A stretch of 64,000 bases of DNA from Channallabes apus (GCA_030522415.1 CM060131.1:10373203-10437202); one strand, 5' to 3'; shown: positions 50,101 to 57,994, numbered from the stretch's first letter. The notes: a model not told the origin generated them from the letters alone. A program made the numbers and translations.

Positions 50101-52299
50101 TACATGAGATACAGAGCAACTGGCTGGTTGTTTGTTCTGTACCAGAACCGGTATTACGCACTGTACACTTTGTCCGACATCACCAACCTCGTCTTCGTAT
50201 CTCAGTGGAGGGTTACAAATATTCGGAAGAATTTCTTCAGCTTGCGTGTTTACCAGCAATGAAAACCAGACTGCGTGAGCCAGTGGGGGATGATTGAGTG
50301 CAAGAAAGAGAAAAGAGGGCAAAAAAATAATTGTTAAATTTGAGGTGGGAGGAGGGAAGAGAACATATGCATGCCAAGCCATCCACCCCTCCCTGCCTCC
50401 CCTTCCTTTCTCGTTTTTGATGTGAAGGCCCTGAGGCGGCTCTGTTTTACAGCTCTCAGCGGGGTGTCTTCAGAAGGAGCTGGAGACCAGGATAAGCCTC
50501 ACAGCTAGAGGGGGAAAACGAGAACGGGATATTAAACATTATAACGGGGATCATTGGAGATGAGGCGAGAGAGAAATGGGGACGACAACGAGAGAAAAGG
50601 ATGAGAGAAAATCTGCATGATAAGTGGAAGACTAGAGATGAGATTCTCGCCAGGGCAGATGTCTTTCTGATTGTGCTCATGCCCACAGGCCATTCTTCAG
50701 TGATCTTTCCCTTCGGAAGATGTGACCAAGTCTTATCCCATTAGACCAGGTTTCAAATCTCAAGAACTTGGGCAGTGACTCACCCAGCTGGCCCTGGCAG
50801 ATATCAGTAGTGTCTATGGTTCCTTCCACGAAGACAGCGTTGCTGTTGATTTCCTGAACACAATAAAAAAAGAAGCGCAACACAAAACAGAGTTGAATGC
50901 AATGATATTTATAAGAGAACTGCCTCTATTAGATCTCTTTATACAACAGTTAGTTCCCGACTGAGCGATCTGTTTGGATGAGGGACATTCCACGAAAGGT
51001 GATGATAGACGGCTGGGATGTTAAACTATATGCATCACTCTGTGTATCACTACACAACCGGGTTTAATATTCAGCACCCGTAAGAATCAAAAACTATCGT
51101 TAACTATCAGTCGCTAACTATAAGTCGCCGGTTCTGCCATTCTGGGAGGGATATGGTTTGGTGGAGCAAAATAACTGGTTTAATAATAAAACAAATTATA
51201 ATCTGATAATCCATTGTGTATTATGGTTATGTGTTGCAAGATCACACTCAAGATCGTACTGTACTCCTGGATATAGTACAGTACAGCTGTGATGCCTTCT
51301 GCTCTCAGGCATCTTATTGCTTAAAAAAACTCATATATATTGGGTGTGTTTTGTTTGGCTAATTAGGGTTGACTTTTTCACACTTCCCCACACGACATCC
51401 TTCTTCAGTTACATTGATGATTTTTATGGGTTGCATGGTGTAAGGTCAGCACAGAGAGCAACTTAACTCCAGGTGCAATAATTCAAAATGCCATTTGAAT
51501 CCTTCATAGATTTTTTTTTTACATATTAAACGATAATCATCAGTTAATGTCCAGGTTCGAGTGGGGTGTTTGGGCAGAGAAATGACTAAACTGTTGTCCC
51601 GGGGTGGGGGTGGGGGGGGAACGACTGTAGCCTATTATAAACTGCAGCTTTAACGGGTCTTTGGTAGATTTTATATATATAGAAAGATTATATATAATAT
51701 TTAGAAAGGTAGATGTAGCAGCTGATGATTATTCTTTATTTAACAAAAGAAGTTTCAAAGGTGCAGTTAAAGATTTACACATATTTAAGGGACAAAACAC
51801 AAAAACTACCAACTTTCCCTTATAACATTCTGGACTTTTCTGATCTTAAATAATGGCACCAACCCATTTACTCGAACACTACCAGTAAACCAGTCTGTCC
51901 TGTTTGGGCGACCATCCCATCCTTACTGGTTCTGTGTTCAACACCTGAGATTCCAGAAAATACACTAGAGATACAGGAGTAACTGTAACAGTACCTCATA
52001 TGGGATTTTTTTTCCTTCTTCTTCTTCTTCAGATTTTAGATTGTAGAAAGCAGTGCCTGGATTATTATGTTATAACACGCACTATATGTACAGATGGGTA
52101 CCTTGGGTCTCAGCCACTTGATGGCCATTTTGGGGTCCGGGTCTGCCGGCATGCCGATGGAGTTCTGATCAGCATTAAAGCTCGGGTCCTCGAAGAGTTT
52201 GGCGGACTTGAGACACTCATCACGCAGAGACACGAAATCCTGCTTCTTAAACTTGACAGGGTTGGTGATGGAGCCCGGATCCGAGGCGCTGTCGGACAT
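24406..52299 (-). CDS. capn12: Calpain cysteine protease, 21 coding exons, best match calpain-12
   Basis: Complete gene for a classical calpain, a cytosolic Ca2+-dependent cysteine protease that makes limited cuts in its substrates. The exons entered separately join into 2154 nt (717 codons plus TGA). All 20 introns are GT-AG and all phases agree. Order of domains: N-terminal anchor 1-39; CysPc protease about 40-325 with triad Cys92 (GNCWFLAA), His250 (GLVKGHAY) and Asn274 (RNPWG); C2-like domain III about 335-530 with an acidic insertion; penta-EF-hand domain about 540-717. Exon sizes of 70, 119, 134, 84, 86, 78, 12, 37, 79, 117 and 27 bp reproduce the classical calpain gene structure. Length, Asn before the catalytic Cys, the acidic run in domain III and weak EF hands favour calpain-12 over calpains 1, 2, 3, 8, 9 or 11. 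The orthologue assignment is less sure than the family. Confidence 0.9.
26575..26627 (-). CDS. capn12: capn12 coding exon 20
   Basis: 53 bp, codons 692-709, [17 protein letters not shown], the fifth EF-hand, which serves dimerisation in calpains. It is two codons shorter than the usual 59 bp and the acidic ligands are lost. Chosen because it is the only segment in the interval I found with acceptor (ccacag), donor (gtgagt) and both phases correct. Confidence 0.75.
27425..27940 (+). repeat. Purine-rich tract in capn12 intron 19
   Basis: About 500 bp almost free of plus-strand pyrimidines other than T, built from GAAA, GAAAG and AAGAAA units. The pre-mRNA carries the pyrimidine strand. Confidence 0.85.
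28764..28880 (-). CDS. capn12: capn12 coding exon 19
   Basis: 117 bp, codons 653-692, [20 protein letters not shown] and CVTRLQVLF, fourth EF-hand with a non-canonical loop. The acceptor is a (CT)n tract ending TAAG. Confidence 0.9.
28884..28921 (+). repeat. (GA)n at the exon 19 acceptor
   Basis: About 19 GA units ending within 4 nt of the exon 19 acceptor, so (CU)n in the transcript acts as its pyrimidine tract. Confidence 0.95.
29058..29136 (-). CDS. capn12: capn12 coding exon 18, canonical EF-hand
   Basis: 79 bp, codons 627-653. The loop runs from Asp633 to Glu644 ([12 protein letters not shown]), a textbook EF loop with Asp, Asp, Ser, Gly and Glu at positions 1, 3, 5, 6 and 12. Confidence 0.92.
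29511..29579 (-). CDS. capn12: capn12 coding exon 17
   Basis: 69 bp, codons 604-626, [19 protein letters not shown]. With Asp603 this makes a loop with Gly at position 6, but Gln replaces the usual Glu at position 12, so Ca2+ binding is doubtful. Acceptor gtacag, donor gtacat. Confidence 0.85.
29640..30280 (+). repeat. Purine-rich (GAAA)n tract in capn12 intron 16
   Basis: Roughly 640 bp of A/G-rich sequence with GAAAG arrays at about 29880-29900, 29936-29950 and 29966-29995. Confidence 0.85.
30407..30468 (-). CDS. capn12: capn12 coding exon 16
   Basis: 62 bp, codons 583-603, [20 protein letters not shown] then D. Asp603 is position 1 of the second EF loop. Acceptor gctgcag, donor gtatcc. 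Confidence 0.88.
30911..30956 (-). CDS. capn12: capn12 coding exon 15
   Basis: 46 bp, codons 568-583, [15 protein letters not shown], the first EF-hand helix, with a degenerate loop. Acceptor cctcag. Confidence 0.87.
31065..31139 (-). CDS. capn12: capn12 coding exon 14
   Basis: 75 bp, codons 543-567, starting [14 protein letters not shown], ending before gtaagt; start of the penta-EF-hand domain. The acceptor (ctgaag) has a modest pyrimidine tract. Confidence 0.8.
31233..31269 (-). CDS. capn12: capn12 coding exon 13, linker
   Basis: 37 bp, codons 530-542, [12 protein letters not shown], the linker between domain III and the EF-hand domain. 37 bp is the usual calpain length. Confidence 0.88.
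31618..31935 (+). repeat. Purine-rich tract in capn12 intron 12
   Basis: Starts as GAAAG repeats (31622-31660) and continues as A/G-rich DNA. An (AAT)n array follows at about 31990-32034. Confidence 0.85.
32253..32461 (-). CDS. capn12: capn12 coding exon 12, domain III
   Basis: 209 bp, codons 461-530, ending in a block with [20 protein letters not shown] and FFLRIY, the C2-like fold that helps tie Ca2+ binding to activation. Confidence 0.95.
32546..32557 (-). CDS. capn12: capn12 coding exon 11, 12-nt microexon
   Basis: Encodes only VPPQ (codons 457-460) between a tttag acceptor and a gtgagt donor. A 12-nt exon encoding VPPx is a fixed feature of classical calpain genes. Confidence 0.92.
32890..33140 (-). 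CDS. capn12: capn12 coding exon 10, domain III with acidic insertion
   Basis: 251 bp, codons 373-456. It starts [10 protein letters not shown], has an acidic run ([17 protein letters not shown]) and then [15 protein letters not shown] and [10 protein letters not shown]. The length exceeds that of most calpain paralogues because of the acidic segment. Confidence 0.93.
33522..33697 (-). CDS. capn12: capn12 coding exon 9
   Basis: 176 bp, codons 314-373, [14 protein letters not shown] and [12 protein letters not shown], the end of the protease core running into domain III. The acceptor (acatag) lies about 10 nt from a (TG)n array of about 39 units. Confidence 0.92.
33708..33786 (+). repeat. (CA)n microsatellite before the exon 9 acceptor
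   Basis: About 39 CA units. In the capn12 transcript it is (UG)n ending about 10 nt before exon 9. Confidence 0.97.
34119..34196 (-). CDS. capn12: capn12 coding exon 8
   Basis: 78 bp, codons 288-314, ending KIEEDGEFW, the conserved end of the protease core. The acceptor (gacag) sits 5 nt from a (TG)n array of about 46 units. Confidence 0.93.
34202..34294 (+). repeat. (CA)n microsatellite before the exon 8 acceptor
   Basis: About 46 CA units; (UG)n in the transcript, ending 5 nt before exon 8. Confidence 0.97.
34356..34441 (-). CDS. capn12: capn12 coding exon 7, catalytic asparagine
   Basis: 86 bp, codons 260-288, [15 protein letters not shown] then CGPWSD. Asn274 completes the triad. The preceding intron is only 86 bp (34442-34527). 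Confidence 0.95.
34528..34611 (-). CDS. capn12: capn12 coding exon 6, catalytic histidine
   Basis: 84 bp, codons 232-259, containing [11 protein letters not shown]. His250 is the catalytic base. Acceptor tcccag, donor gtacac. Confidence 0.95.
34800..34910 (+). mobile_element. Left part of a SINE split by the hAT element
   Basis: Sequence with GGTTTAAGCC and CTTGAGCAAGGCCCTTAAC belongs to a tRNA-type SINE whose right part resumes after the hAT element at 36610 with CCCTTAACCCTGTCTGCTCC. The last 8 bases are the hAT target duplication. Confidence 0.7.
35496..35577 (+). repeat. (CA)n microsatellite inside the hAT element
   Basis: About 40 CA units with one interruption (CATACACACA) near the right end. 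Confidence 0.95.
35945..36238 (+). pseudogene. hAT transposase C-terminal dimerisation region, relic
   Basis: Conceptual reading over two frames gives [14 protein letters not shown], then [20 protein letters not shown] and [20 protein letters not shown]. This is the conserved C-terminal (dimerisation) block of hAT transposases. A frameshift lies near 36040. The N-terminal zinc finger and catalytic core are absent from the element. Confidence 0.85.
36345..36464 (+). mobile_element. 5'-truncated SINE with 12-bp target duplication
   Basis: The 3' 120 bp of the tRNA-derived SINE (GTCCAGGGTGTACCCTGCCT onward, tail AATGAATAAATGAA) is flanked by TGTTTGTACACA at 36333-36344 and 36465-36476. It inserted into the hAT element after that element landed. 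Confidence 0.88.
36610..36760 (+). mobile_element. Right part of the SINE split by hAT
   Basis: Resumes with the duplicated CCCTTAAC and runs through GGCTGACCCAGCGCTTTGAC to AATAAAGGCTGAACTCAACT, the 3' region of a fish SINE family. Confidence 0.65.
36990..37255 (-). repeat. Divergent tRNA-derived SINE
   Basis: On the minus strand a B-box-like GGTTCGATTCCC is followed by the ordered blocks of the family seen at 46302-46663, with many substitutions. Confidence 0.7.
37905..38078 (+). repeat. Compound (CA)n-(CGCA)n-(CA)n microsatellite
   Basis: A (CA)n block, a (GCAC)n block of seven or eight units at about 37966-37993, then about 36 CA units. Confidence 0.95.
38539..38670. repeat. Long inverted repeat (fold-back)
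   Basis: Arms at 38539-38597 and 38612-38670 are about 59 bp each and match with a few mismatches around a 14-nt spacer. The transcript of capn12 intron 5 would form a strong hairpin. There is no recognised TE name; a short MITE is likely. Confidence 0.85.
39069..40014. mobile_element. Tigger/pogo-like MITE
   Basis: Left end CAGTGAAACCTCGGATTACA and right end (reverse complement) CAGTGGAACCTCAGATTACG form inverted repeats flanked by TA on both sides. The TACGAGC words next to the ends are typical of this family. No transposase is encoded. Confidence 0.8.
39127..39520 (+). mobile_element. ATTCAATT-type repeat nested in the Tigger-like element
   Basis: Begins TTCAATTCAATTCAGTTTTA and continues through GGCAAGGAAAAACTCCCTGA, the same family as 5070-5312. 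The Tigger-like sequence breaks at ACGAGCAAA and resumes around 39550-39590 (GTTTACGAGCACC). Confidence 0.65.
40786..40820 (+). repeat. (GT)n at the capn12 exon 5 donor
   Basis: About 17 GT units; in the transcript it is (AC)n starting 3 nt into intron 5. Confidence 0.96.
40823..40994 (-). CDS. capn12: capn12 coding exon 5
   Basis: 172 bp, codons 174-231, [20 protein letters not shown] then TGG, ending [12 protein letters not shown]. It is bounded upstream by a (TG)n/(TGCG)n acceptor tract ending TAG and downstream by a donor that runs straight into (AC)n. Confidence 0.93.
40997..41070 (+). repeat. (CA)n-(CGCA)n-(CA)n at the capn12 exon 5 acceptor
   Basis: In the transcript it is (UG)n/(UGCG)n and forms the last 75 nt of intron 4. 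Confidence 0.96.
41364..41862 (-). pseudogene. Tc1-like transposase pseudogene
   Basis: Starts at the ATG at 41862 ([19 protein letters not shown]). It shifts frame near 41765 and continues with [13 protein letters not shown] and [19 protein letters not shown], which holds the first catalytic Asp. The region with the second and third catalytic acids is deleted. Confidence 0.82.
41975..43350 (-). mobile_element. RTE-type LINE, 5'-truncated
   Basis: The minus strand encodes reverse-transcriptase blocks in order: [57 protein letters not shown] (the catalytic Asp-Asp), then a C-terminal RWFGHVQRR region. Stops and frameshifts interrupt it near 42900 and 42740. The endonuclease domain is absent because of 5' truncation. 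The 3' end near 41975 has an AAGAAGAAG-like tail. Confidence 0.88.
43998..44131 (-). CDS. capn12: capn12 coding exon 4
   Basis: 134 bp, codons 130-174, [17 protein letters not shown] and [14 protein letters not shown], highly conserved protease core. The acceptor is a pure (CT)n tract ending CAG; the donor is gtcagt. Confidence 0.95.
44134..44170 (+). repeat. (GA)n at the capn12 exon 4 acceptor
   Basis: About 18 GA units; (CU)n in the transcript, running directly into the CAG of the exon 4 acceptor. Confidence 0.96.
44720..44995 (+). repeat. Divergent tRNA-derived SINE
   Basis: GGTTCGATTCCC (B box) is followed by the family blocks and a GAATGAATGAATGAAT tail. The A-box head is not recognisable. 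Confidence 0.75.
46302..46663 (-). mobile_element. Full-length tRNA-derived SINE with target duplication
   Basis: On the minus strand it starts GGCGGCATGGTGGTGTAGTG. The A box is TAGTGGTTAGCAC and the B box GGTTCGATTCC, then a unique body and an (ATGA)n tail. The direct repeat CTACTTCACTT flanks it at 46291-46301 and 46664-46674. The promoter boxes imply RNA polymerase III transcription. It lies in capn12 intron 3. Confidence 0.92.
46909..47250 (-). mobile_element. Full-length tRNA-derived SINE
   Basis: Close relative of the copy at 46302, about 250 bp away and in the same orientation. A and B boxes are intact and the body is nearly identical apart from the CA-rich linker. Imperfect repeats related to CTTACACATTTTC flank it. 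Confidence 0.9.
47703..47882 (-). mobile_element. tRNA-derived SINE (TCTGCCAAATGC-tail family)
   Basis: Same family and orientation as 21731-21917. The head GGTAGCTCAGTGGTAAAGGC is near the right end. Part of the B-box region is deleted. Confidence 0.8.
49003..49121 (-). CDS. capn12: capn12 coding exon 3, catalytic cysteine
   Basis: 119 bp, codons 90-129, beginning with the split Gly codon then [12 protein letters not shown]. Cys92 is the nucleophile. It ends YAGIFRFR before gtaaga. Confidence 0.95.
50784..50853 (-). CDS. capn12: capn12 coding exon 2
   Basis: 70 bp, codons 67-90, [12 protein letters not shown] then DICQGQLG. It carries the Gln of the oxyanion hole just before the catalytic Cys. 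Acceptor ttcag, donor gtgagt. Confidence 0.92.
52102..52299 (-). CDS. capn12: capn12 coding exon 1
   Basis: Codons 1-66, starting [10 protein letters not shown] and carrying FEDPSF, the conserved start of the protease core, ending KWLRPK before gtaccc. The ATG at 52297-52299 is the first in frame; the donor ends in phase 0. Confidence 0.9.
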
Positions 52300-52460
52300 G
52301 TCGCAGCAGGAGCTCAGGCGGCTGGAGGGGAGGATTTCCCAGGCAAGCTCAAAGTTTGGAGTAAAGTCGAAAGGGTGAAGTTTGGAGGAATTTAAAGTGT
52401 TCCACCCTGCCTCTGGTGTCCGCCCATCTCTGCGCAGGACTGATACTGATATTGCGCAAA
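52300..52460 (-). promoter_or_regulatory. capn12: capn12 5' UTR and putative core promoter
   Basis: Upstream of the ATG the minus strand has a TATA-like CTTTAAATTCC (about 52388-52398) and a GC-box-like GGGCGG farther out (about 52422-52427). This would place the start near 52360 with a short 5' UTR. There is no upstream ATG before the calpain start in that stretch. A non-coding 5' exon farther away is possible. Confidence 0.4.
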
Positions 52461-53778
52461 AAACAACAAAAAAAAACCCTATTGCGCAAAAAGTGCCATA
52501 AAGCGCAGATAGATAGATAGATAGATAGATAGGGTTTTTTTATTGTCATTATACAATATTATACAATAAAGGGTACAACAAAATGAAGTGTTCCTCCATA
52601 TGTTGCATAAAAATAGAATAAAAAGGGAAAAGGATAAACATAAATATAATATAATAGTATGAATATTAATACATAAATTCATAATTAGTTGCTGAAATTT
52701 TGGACTTAACAATATTGCAAATGTGATCCAGAAAGATTATAGATTTTAAATCTAACAATAAAAAACTGCAATTAAAATAAGACTGAGAGATTGCATTTAA
52801 GGGCATTGAACATTCTTTAAAAAAAAAAACAGAAAAACAACAAAAAACAGCTGTTTTGTATTATGTACAGTTTTTGCAGATGTCGGTAAATAAAAATGAA
52901 GTTGAGTCTGTGGAATGTGAGTTGTACATGTGTGTGTGGTACAATTAGGTTCTAACATTCTCTGTCAGTAATATCTGATGTTGAATGGTTTACATCATAT
53001 TATTATTACATCACTGTTTTAGAAATAACAAGGTATTACAGGGTTTAATTAATGCGAGAAATTAATAGTTATTATTAAAATCAGAACACTTGTGTCTTTC
53101 CGCTTGCAGCATGTTGATTTTGCCATGCATTTCGCAATTTAACAAATCATTCTTTATCACGCCACTTAAATGGCAAAAGTAAACCATATAGGAAATTAAA
53201 GACAACAGAGCAGAAACAGCCATAAACATACTACACTGTTGACAAGTCAGTATTGTATATAAGGCAGTATTTTGTATGTTAGTTACTCTTTGAGCTGTAT
53301 TATAAAGAAAAGTGGTGTATTATGTACTGTAATATGATTTTATTTATTTTTTATATACTGGCCATAAAAGGTTTCCTTGTAAATTATTGCTATTTATATT
53401 GTTCTTGAAAAAAATGTTTGGGCATTTAAAATGTTTTATGCTGCACAAGGCATCACATAAAACATTTATAACAACATCTTTAAAATATGGTAGCCAAGAT
53501 TTTTAGGCATATAATTGTTTAAATCAAACACCATTCCTAAAAAAATCTTTAGCTTGAATTCAATAAAAATTATATACAGAAAGTCATTTTTTATAATAAT
53601 AATAATAATAATAATTTATTTCTTTATTTATTTTCATGATTGTTTTTTTACTTTATCAACTTCAGATTCCCATTTTGTAAAATACTGACTATGACACAAT
53701 TCCACCACTAGATGTCAGTATACTCTAAAAATCTGGATCATCCACTGCACAATAACTGTATATGTAAAATAAAACATA
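52461..53778. other. Intergenic upstream of capn12, no gene recognised
   Basis: A (GATA)n run at about 52506-52531 leads into TTTTTTATTGTCATTATACA-type sequence, which resembles the 3' end of a fish retroelement. The rest is AT-rich with no exon. Confidence 0.5.
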
Positions 53779-54669
53779 CACTGGTTAGCCATAACATCAA
53801 AACACATTTAAATATACACATTAGGCAAATGAAACTGATTATCGTATCAAAAAAACAACAAATCTTTAGAAACACAACCAGGACAAGGTGTTGACTTGGC
53901 CCCCAGGTGTTGTTCAAATTGAGCATCTGTGGGATGTTAAGGGGTGGGGTGTATTAGCCAGTAAGTGAATGTCAGTTTTCAACGTTGATGTGTTGGAAGC
54001 AGGTAAAATAAGCAAGGGTAGTGATCTTAGTGAATTTTCCAAGGGACAATTTGTGATGGCTATTATGTTTTTTGCCTTGAGATCATGTATAACCCATATA
54101 ACCGGGTTATACCCCACCTGGTCTGATCACACAGAAGAACTACTGTAAGTAAGAATAAGAGCTAGGTTTGATAGAAGTCACAACAGACAAGGCATCTCAG
54201 TTGGCTTTTCTGATTAATCATCTTTTCTTTAAAATCATGTGGATGGCCAGGTGTTACCATGTGCATTGCTTAACTAGCTTAGAGATGGCACCAGGATGCA
54301 CTATGTGAACCAGGCCTATTGGGTCCTGGCATTCATTTGGATGTTTCTTTGACACATACACCTGCATCACCTACCTACTTGTCCTTTTTCAGAAGGATAA
54401 TGCTCCTGCTACACTGCAAAAAAAAAAAAAAGTTTAGGAACACAACAAGCACAAGGTGTTGACTTGGCCCCCAGGTCTTGTTCAAATTGAACACCTGTGG
54501 GATGTGCTGGGAAAACAAGTCTGATCCTCTTTACAACTTAAAGGATGTTTTGATGCCAGATATCGCAGCTGTAAAGTTCATGTTATAATGGCTCAGAGCT
54601 GTTTTCGATGGGACAAGTTGGACCTACACAATATTAGGCGGGTGGATTTAATGTTATGGCTTGTCAATG
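53779..54669 (+). mobile_element. Tc1-like element with internal duplication
   Basis: The inverted ends CACTGGTTAGCCATAACATC and (reverse complement of the right) CATTGACAAGCCATAACATT are flanked by TA. The plus strand has transposase C-terminal fragments. The block CAAGGTGTTGACTTGGCCCC occurs twice (about 53884 and 54452) with similar flanks. The frame is broken throughout. Confidence 0.85.
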
Positions 54670-55858
54670 TACTTCTTTTATCGTTACTATAGACAGAATT
54701 GAGTTTAGCCTGATATTAGTTCAGACCAGGAAATCCGTTAAGACTTCCCAAAGCCAAAAGTTCAATATGGCGCTAAATTATTTAACTGAAACACTAGAGT
54801 CAGTGTCAAATACTTAGGGGACACTGATGGGTCTGCAAGACCGACCACAATTAATTGGATTTAATTAATTGGATTGATTGACGAGAGTTTGACCTGGCAG
54901 CTTTAGTCTTCAAGGACAAACGTGTGTAATTGGGAGACAGATCTAAACGCGCCTAATTGTCCCAACTGAACTCTATTATTGCTCTCTCTATTACCCTTGT
55001 ATGGCCTTTTGAATTTAGGGATTACTCAGGGAATTGTGCAGCATGACGACAAAGGTCGTTGAACCGCCCCTGACACTCCTTCAGGACTCCACTACTCCGA
55101 TGACCTCATGACCTTTAGGCTGGGGCCACTAAACCAGCATCAATTAGCATCTGCAGGTTCCCAGGCCAGGAAAGGGTGAATGGAGGTCAGATAGTAAATG
55201 CAGACTTACTGGTCTTGTTTGTTTGACCATCACTACACATTCTCATCATGTTTGTCTAATGTGATTTCACTGTCGCTCAGAAAGGAACGGCGAAACGTCT
55301 TCATGTGGATCTTCATGTCTTCACAAATCTAACAATTATAATGTAAATGTAAGTCCGGTCGACTTACATTGCTATTCCTAGTCTATTTCACACATTCTCT
55401 AAGGACTTGCGTAGTATTGTTTGCCCTTGAAAACTGCACAGTTTAGACTTTCACTGCATAGTTTAGACTTTAACTTGAGCTTTCATGGTTCATTCAGGTT
55501 ATCAGTCACAATCTAGTGCCATTCAACAAGCTCACTTGCAGGAAAAGTTTTTTTTTGTAAGCAATAACCAGTTCTTTTGTAGCAGTTATATCATTGTTTA
55601 CTCAATTTCTCTACACAAAATGCAGCTGTTGAGACCAGATATGGAAATATTGTTTAGTATGAATCGATGATACAGTTCTAAACAGATACAGATACAAATC
55701 AAAAGCTTGCATTGGTTTGAGATAGAGACTCAGATCATATCAGATACAATAACAACAACAACAACAACAACAACAAAAATTCCAGCATCAACCCCTTAAA
55801 CTCACGGGTGCCAGTGGGCATTCAGATATAAACCTTGAATGACTGTAGGCCATATTTA
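54670..55858. other. Intergenic with possible conserved regulatory DNA
   Basis: No gene. The stretch 54840-55200 is free of simple repeats and rich in TAATTA-type homeobox words (about 54850-54880). It carries the nuclear-receptor site entered separately. Conservation cannot be tested here. Confidence 0.4.
55101..55114 (-). promoter_or_regulatory. Perfect DR2 nuclear-receptor element
   Basis: On the minus strand AGGTCATGAGGTCA: two exact AGGTCA half sites in direct repeat, two bases apart. DR2 is bound by RAR/RXR and some other receptors. Chance occurrence in 64 kb is unlikely but not excluded. Confidence 0.5.
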
Positions 55859-56345
55859 CACTGATCAGCCATAACGTTAAAAACATCAAAACTATCTAGG
55901 TTTCAGGTTCCCCTTCGGCCCCTCTGGTTTGCTGTGGCATCTGGCACCAGAACATTGGCAGTAGATCCTTTGGGTGCTTTGGATTGACTTGTTTGTCTGG
56001 TGAATCTCATGAGTGCTTGATCGGATTGGGATCTGGAGATTTTGCATGCTGGGTTGGTTCATTACCTGCTTTGCCCCGTGAGTCAGGCTGGGGTGCATTG
56101 GATGTTCTGGTGCCTTTCTATCAAGTCCACCATCGACTTTATTCCTAAAATTTCTCCAGCATTAACTTTTCTGTGGGATTGGACCAGACACGCTAGACTT
56201 TGGTCCCTGCAGGCATGAGTGAGCCGTGATGGCCGTGATGGCCCATAATCCCGTCACCAGTTTGTTGATGTATAGACAGTAATCAACGTTGTTAAGTTTA
56301 CCTGGTGGTGGTGCTACTGTTATGGCTGTGCATAGATTCATCCTT
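55859..56345 (-). mobile_element. Tc1-like remnant, minus orientation
   Basis: The left end CACTGATCAGCCATAACGTT with TA before it is the terminus of the same Tc1 family as 53779-54669. Reverse-strand transposase pieces follow in shuffled order up to the region near AATCCCGTCACCAGTTTG. The other terminus was not found, so the right limit is approximate. Confidence 0.7.
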
Positions 56346-57059
56346 AGTAACTGCCTGGTCAGGGTTACAGTGGATTAAATTAGATTACTGGCTTAATTAG
56401 AAAATTCAATTCAATTCCGTTTAATGTACTTTATATACCACTTTTAAAGGTGGACAAAGCTTTAGAGCTATGCTTTAAAGGAATTAAATGTAATGTAAGG
56501 TCATCTACAGTATAAACGTACTGATAATGTGTTACTAGGCAACAAGAGTGATGAAGCTGAGATTAAGGAACTGGTGCCACCAGACTGCACATAACCATGT
56601 GTTGTCAAGTGTTACACCTGCAGCAGTTGAGAAGTAATGAAAGCATGTTTCACCGAAACTTTTTACTTAATAAATTCCAGTAATAACTATTACATCATGA
56701 ATAATGTGAGTGATAGTAGTGATGCCTCCATCGTAAAAAAAAAAAATCACTGAGGTTTACCAGGGTTTCGGTATGAAACGACACCAGTTTGACTGTTGTG
56801 TTTTATTTTAATCATAGCTGGTATTGTACAGTGTATGTTGAGAACATTACTACTATGGTTTTCCTATTACGTTTCATGAACTTATTATTAGGTCGCGCTA
56901 TTACAATATTGCTGCGGTATCACAGGTTACAGTAACTGGTTGTTCTAAACATAACATGGGGTTCACTGTTTTGCTAAGCTGCACATGTTAACTTATAACT
57001 GTTAGGTAGTCTTATGACACTGTCATCATTACTATACTTTATGCTTAATACTGTATGGA
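56346..57059. other. Intergenic, no gene recognised
   Basis: Includes an AATTCAATTCAATTCCGTTT fragment (about 56403-56460) of the ATTCAATT-type repeat. Nothing else is identifiable. Confidence 0.5.
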
Positions 57060-57482
57060 TGCACTGTGGACAAAGTTCATGGTGACCTAATTACACCCAT
57101 ATGTGATCCTTTCACAAAATGTTGGGAAGAAGTTCAAAGCAAATAATTCTATATAAGGTCTTTTGTGTTCTGCAGGATTATCGCTTCACTACACCGGAAC
57201 CCAAACATGTTCCAGCATGACAATGCCCTTATGCACAAAGTGAGCTTCATGATGACATGGCGTACTAACACACAGTCAAGACAGTCAGACAGATCAATGG
57301 ATAGACGGACAGACAAACAGACAGATCCCACAAAATCAGTGCCTGATTTAAATAATGGTTTCGTATCTGAATGACTAAATCTCCACACTCACCTGTAAAA
57401 ATCTTCTAAGAAGAAAGGAGATCATTGGACTCGCAAGTTGGACTATGGTGTGCAGGTGTCCACATACTTTTGGTCATACACT
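57060..57482 (+). mobile_element. Tc1-like remnant with a surviving catalytic block
   Basis: The plus strand includes a reading FQHDNALMHKVSFM (the second catalytic Asp region) and ends GTGTCCACATACTTTTGGTC. A short GACAGACA-rich stretch (57280-57325) interrupts it. Confidence 0.75.
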
Positions 57483-57861
57483 ATAGTATTTGCATGATAA
57501 GTACGAAAATAAATCAAATCAAATACTACGTTTATGAAGCTACAATGCAATATATAGAAGCATCCACTTCATATAACAACAAAGGGAAGATATACAACTA
57601 TGACTTGGTTCAAAAAACTTTTCAGTGGGAGCAGACCCAATACCCAACGGTAAGCTGTATCATAGCCTCGGGGCAGTGACCTCAAAGGTACGGTCGCTTT
57701 TCAGGCTTCAGACCAAATCTCACAGACCTGTGAGCAGAATGCAGTCTGAGTATTTCAGTACTGTAGGGAGGTACAAGCGCCTGGTGGGTTCTTACTAACA
57801 AACTAGAATAATCTGATTATGCTTTCTGTCCGATTTAATCCAGTTAAATTTTTATTTATAT

Positions 57862-57994
57862 TTACATTTACATTTACATTTAGGCATTTGGTAGACGCTC
57901 TTATCCAGAGCGACTTACATTTGTATCTCATTACACAACTGAGCAGTTGAGGGTTAAGGGCCTTGCTCAAGGACCCAAAAGTGGCAACTTGGTG
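57862..57994 (-). mobile_element. tRNA-derived SINE, head lost
   Basis: TTGGTAGACGCTCTTATCCA to GTGGCAACTTGGTGGT, the TCTGCCAAATGC-tail family; the tRNA-like head is missing. It runs into an ATTTATATAGTGCTTTA fragment of the other repeat family. Confidence 0.75.

Noticed and set aside
50038..50382. 114-codon minus-strand ORF in capn12 intron 2
   Set aside because: Same strand as capn12, but calpain exons 2 and 3 join in phase without it and the peptide matches nothing I know.
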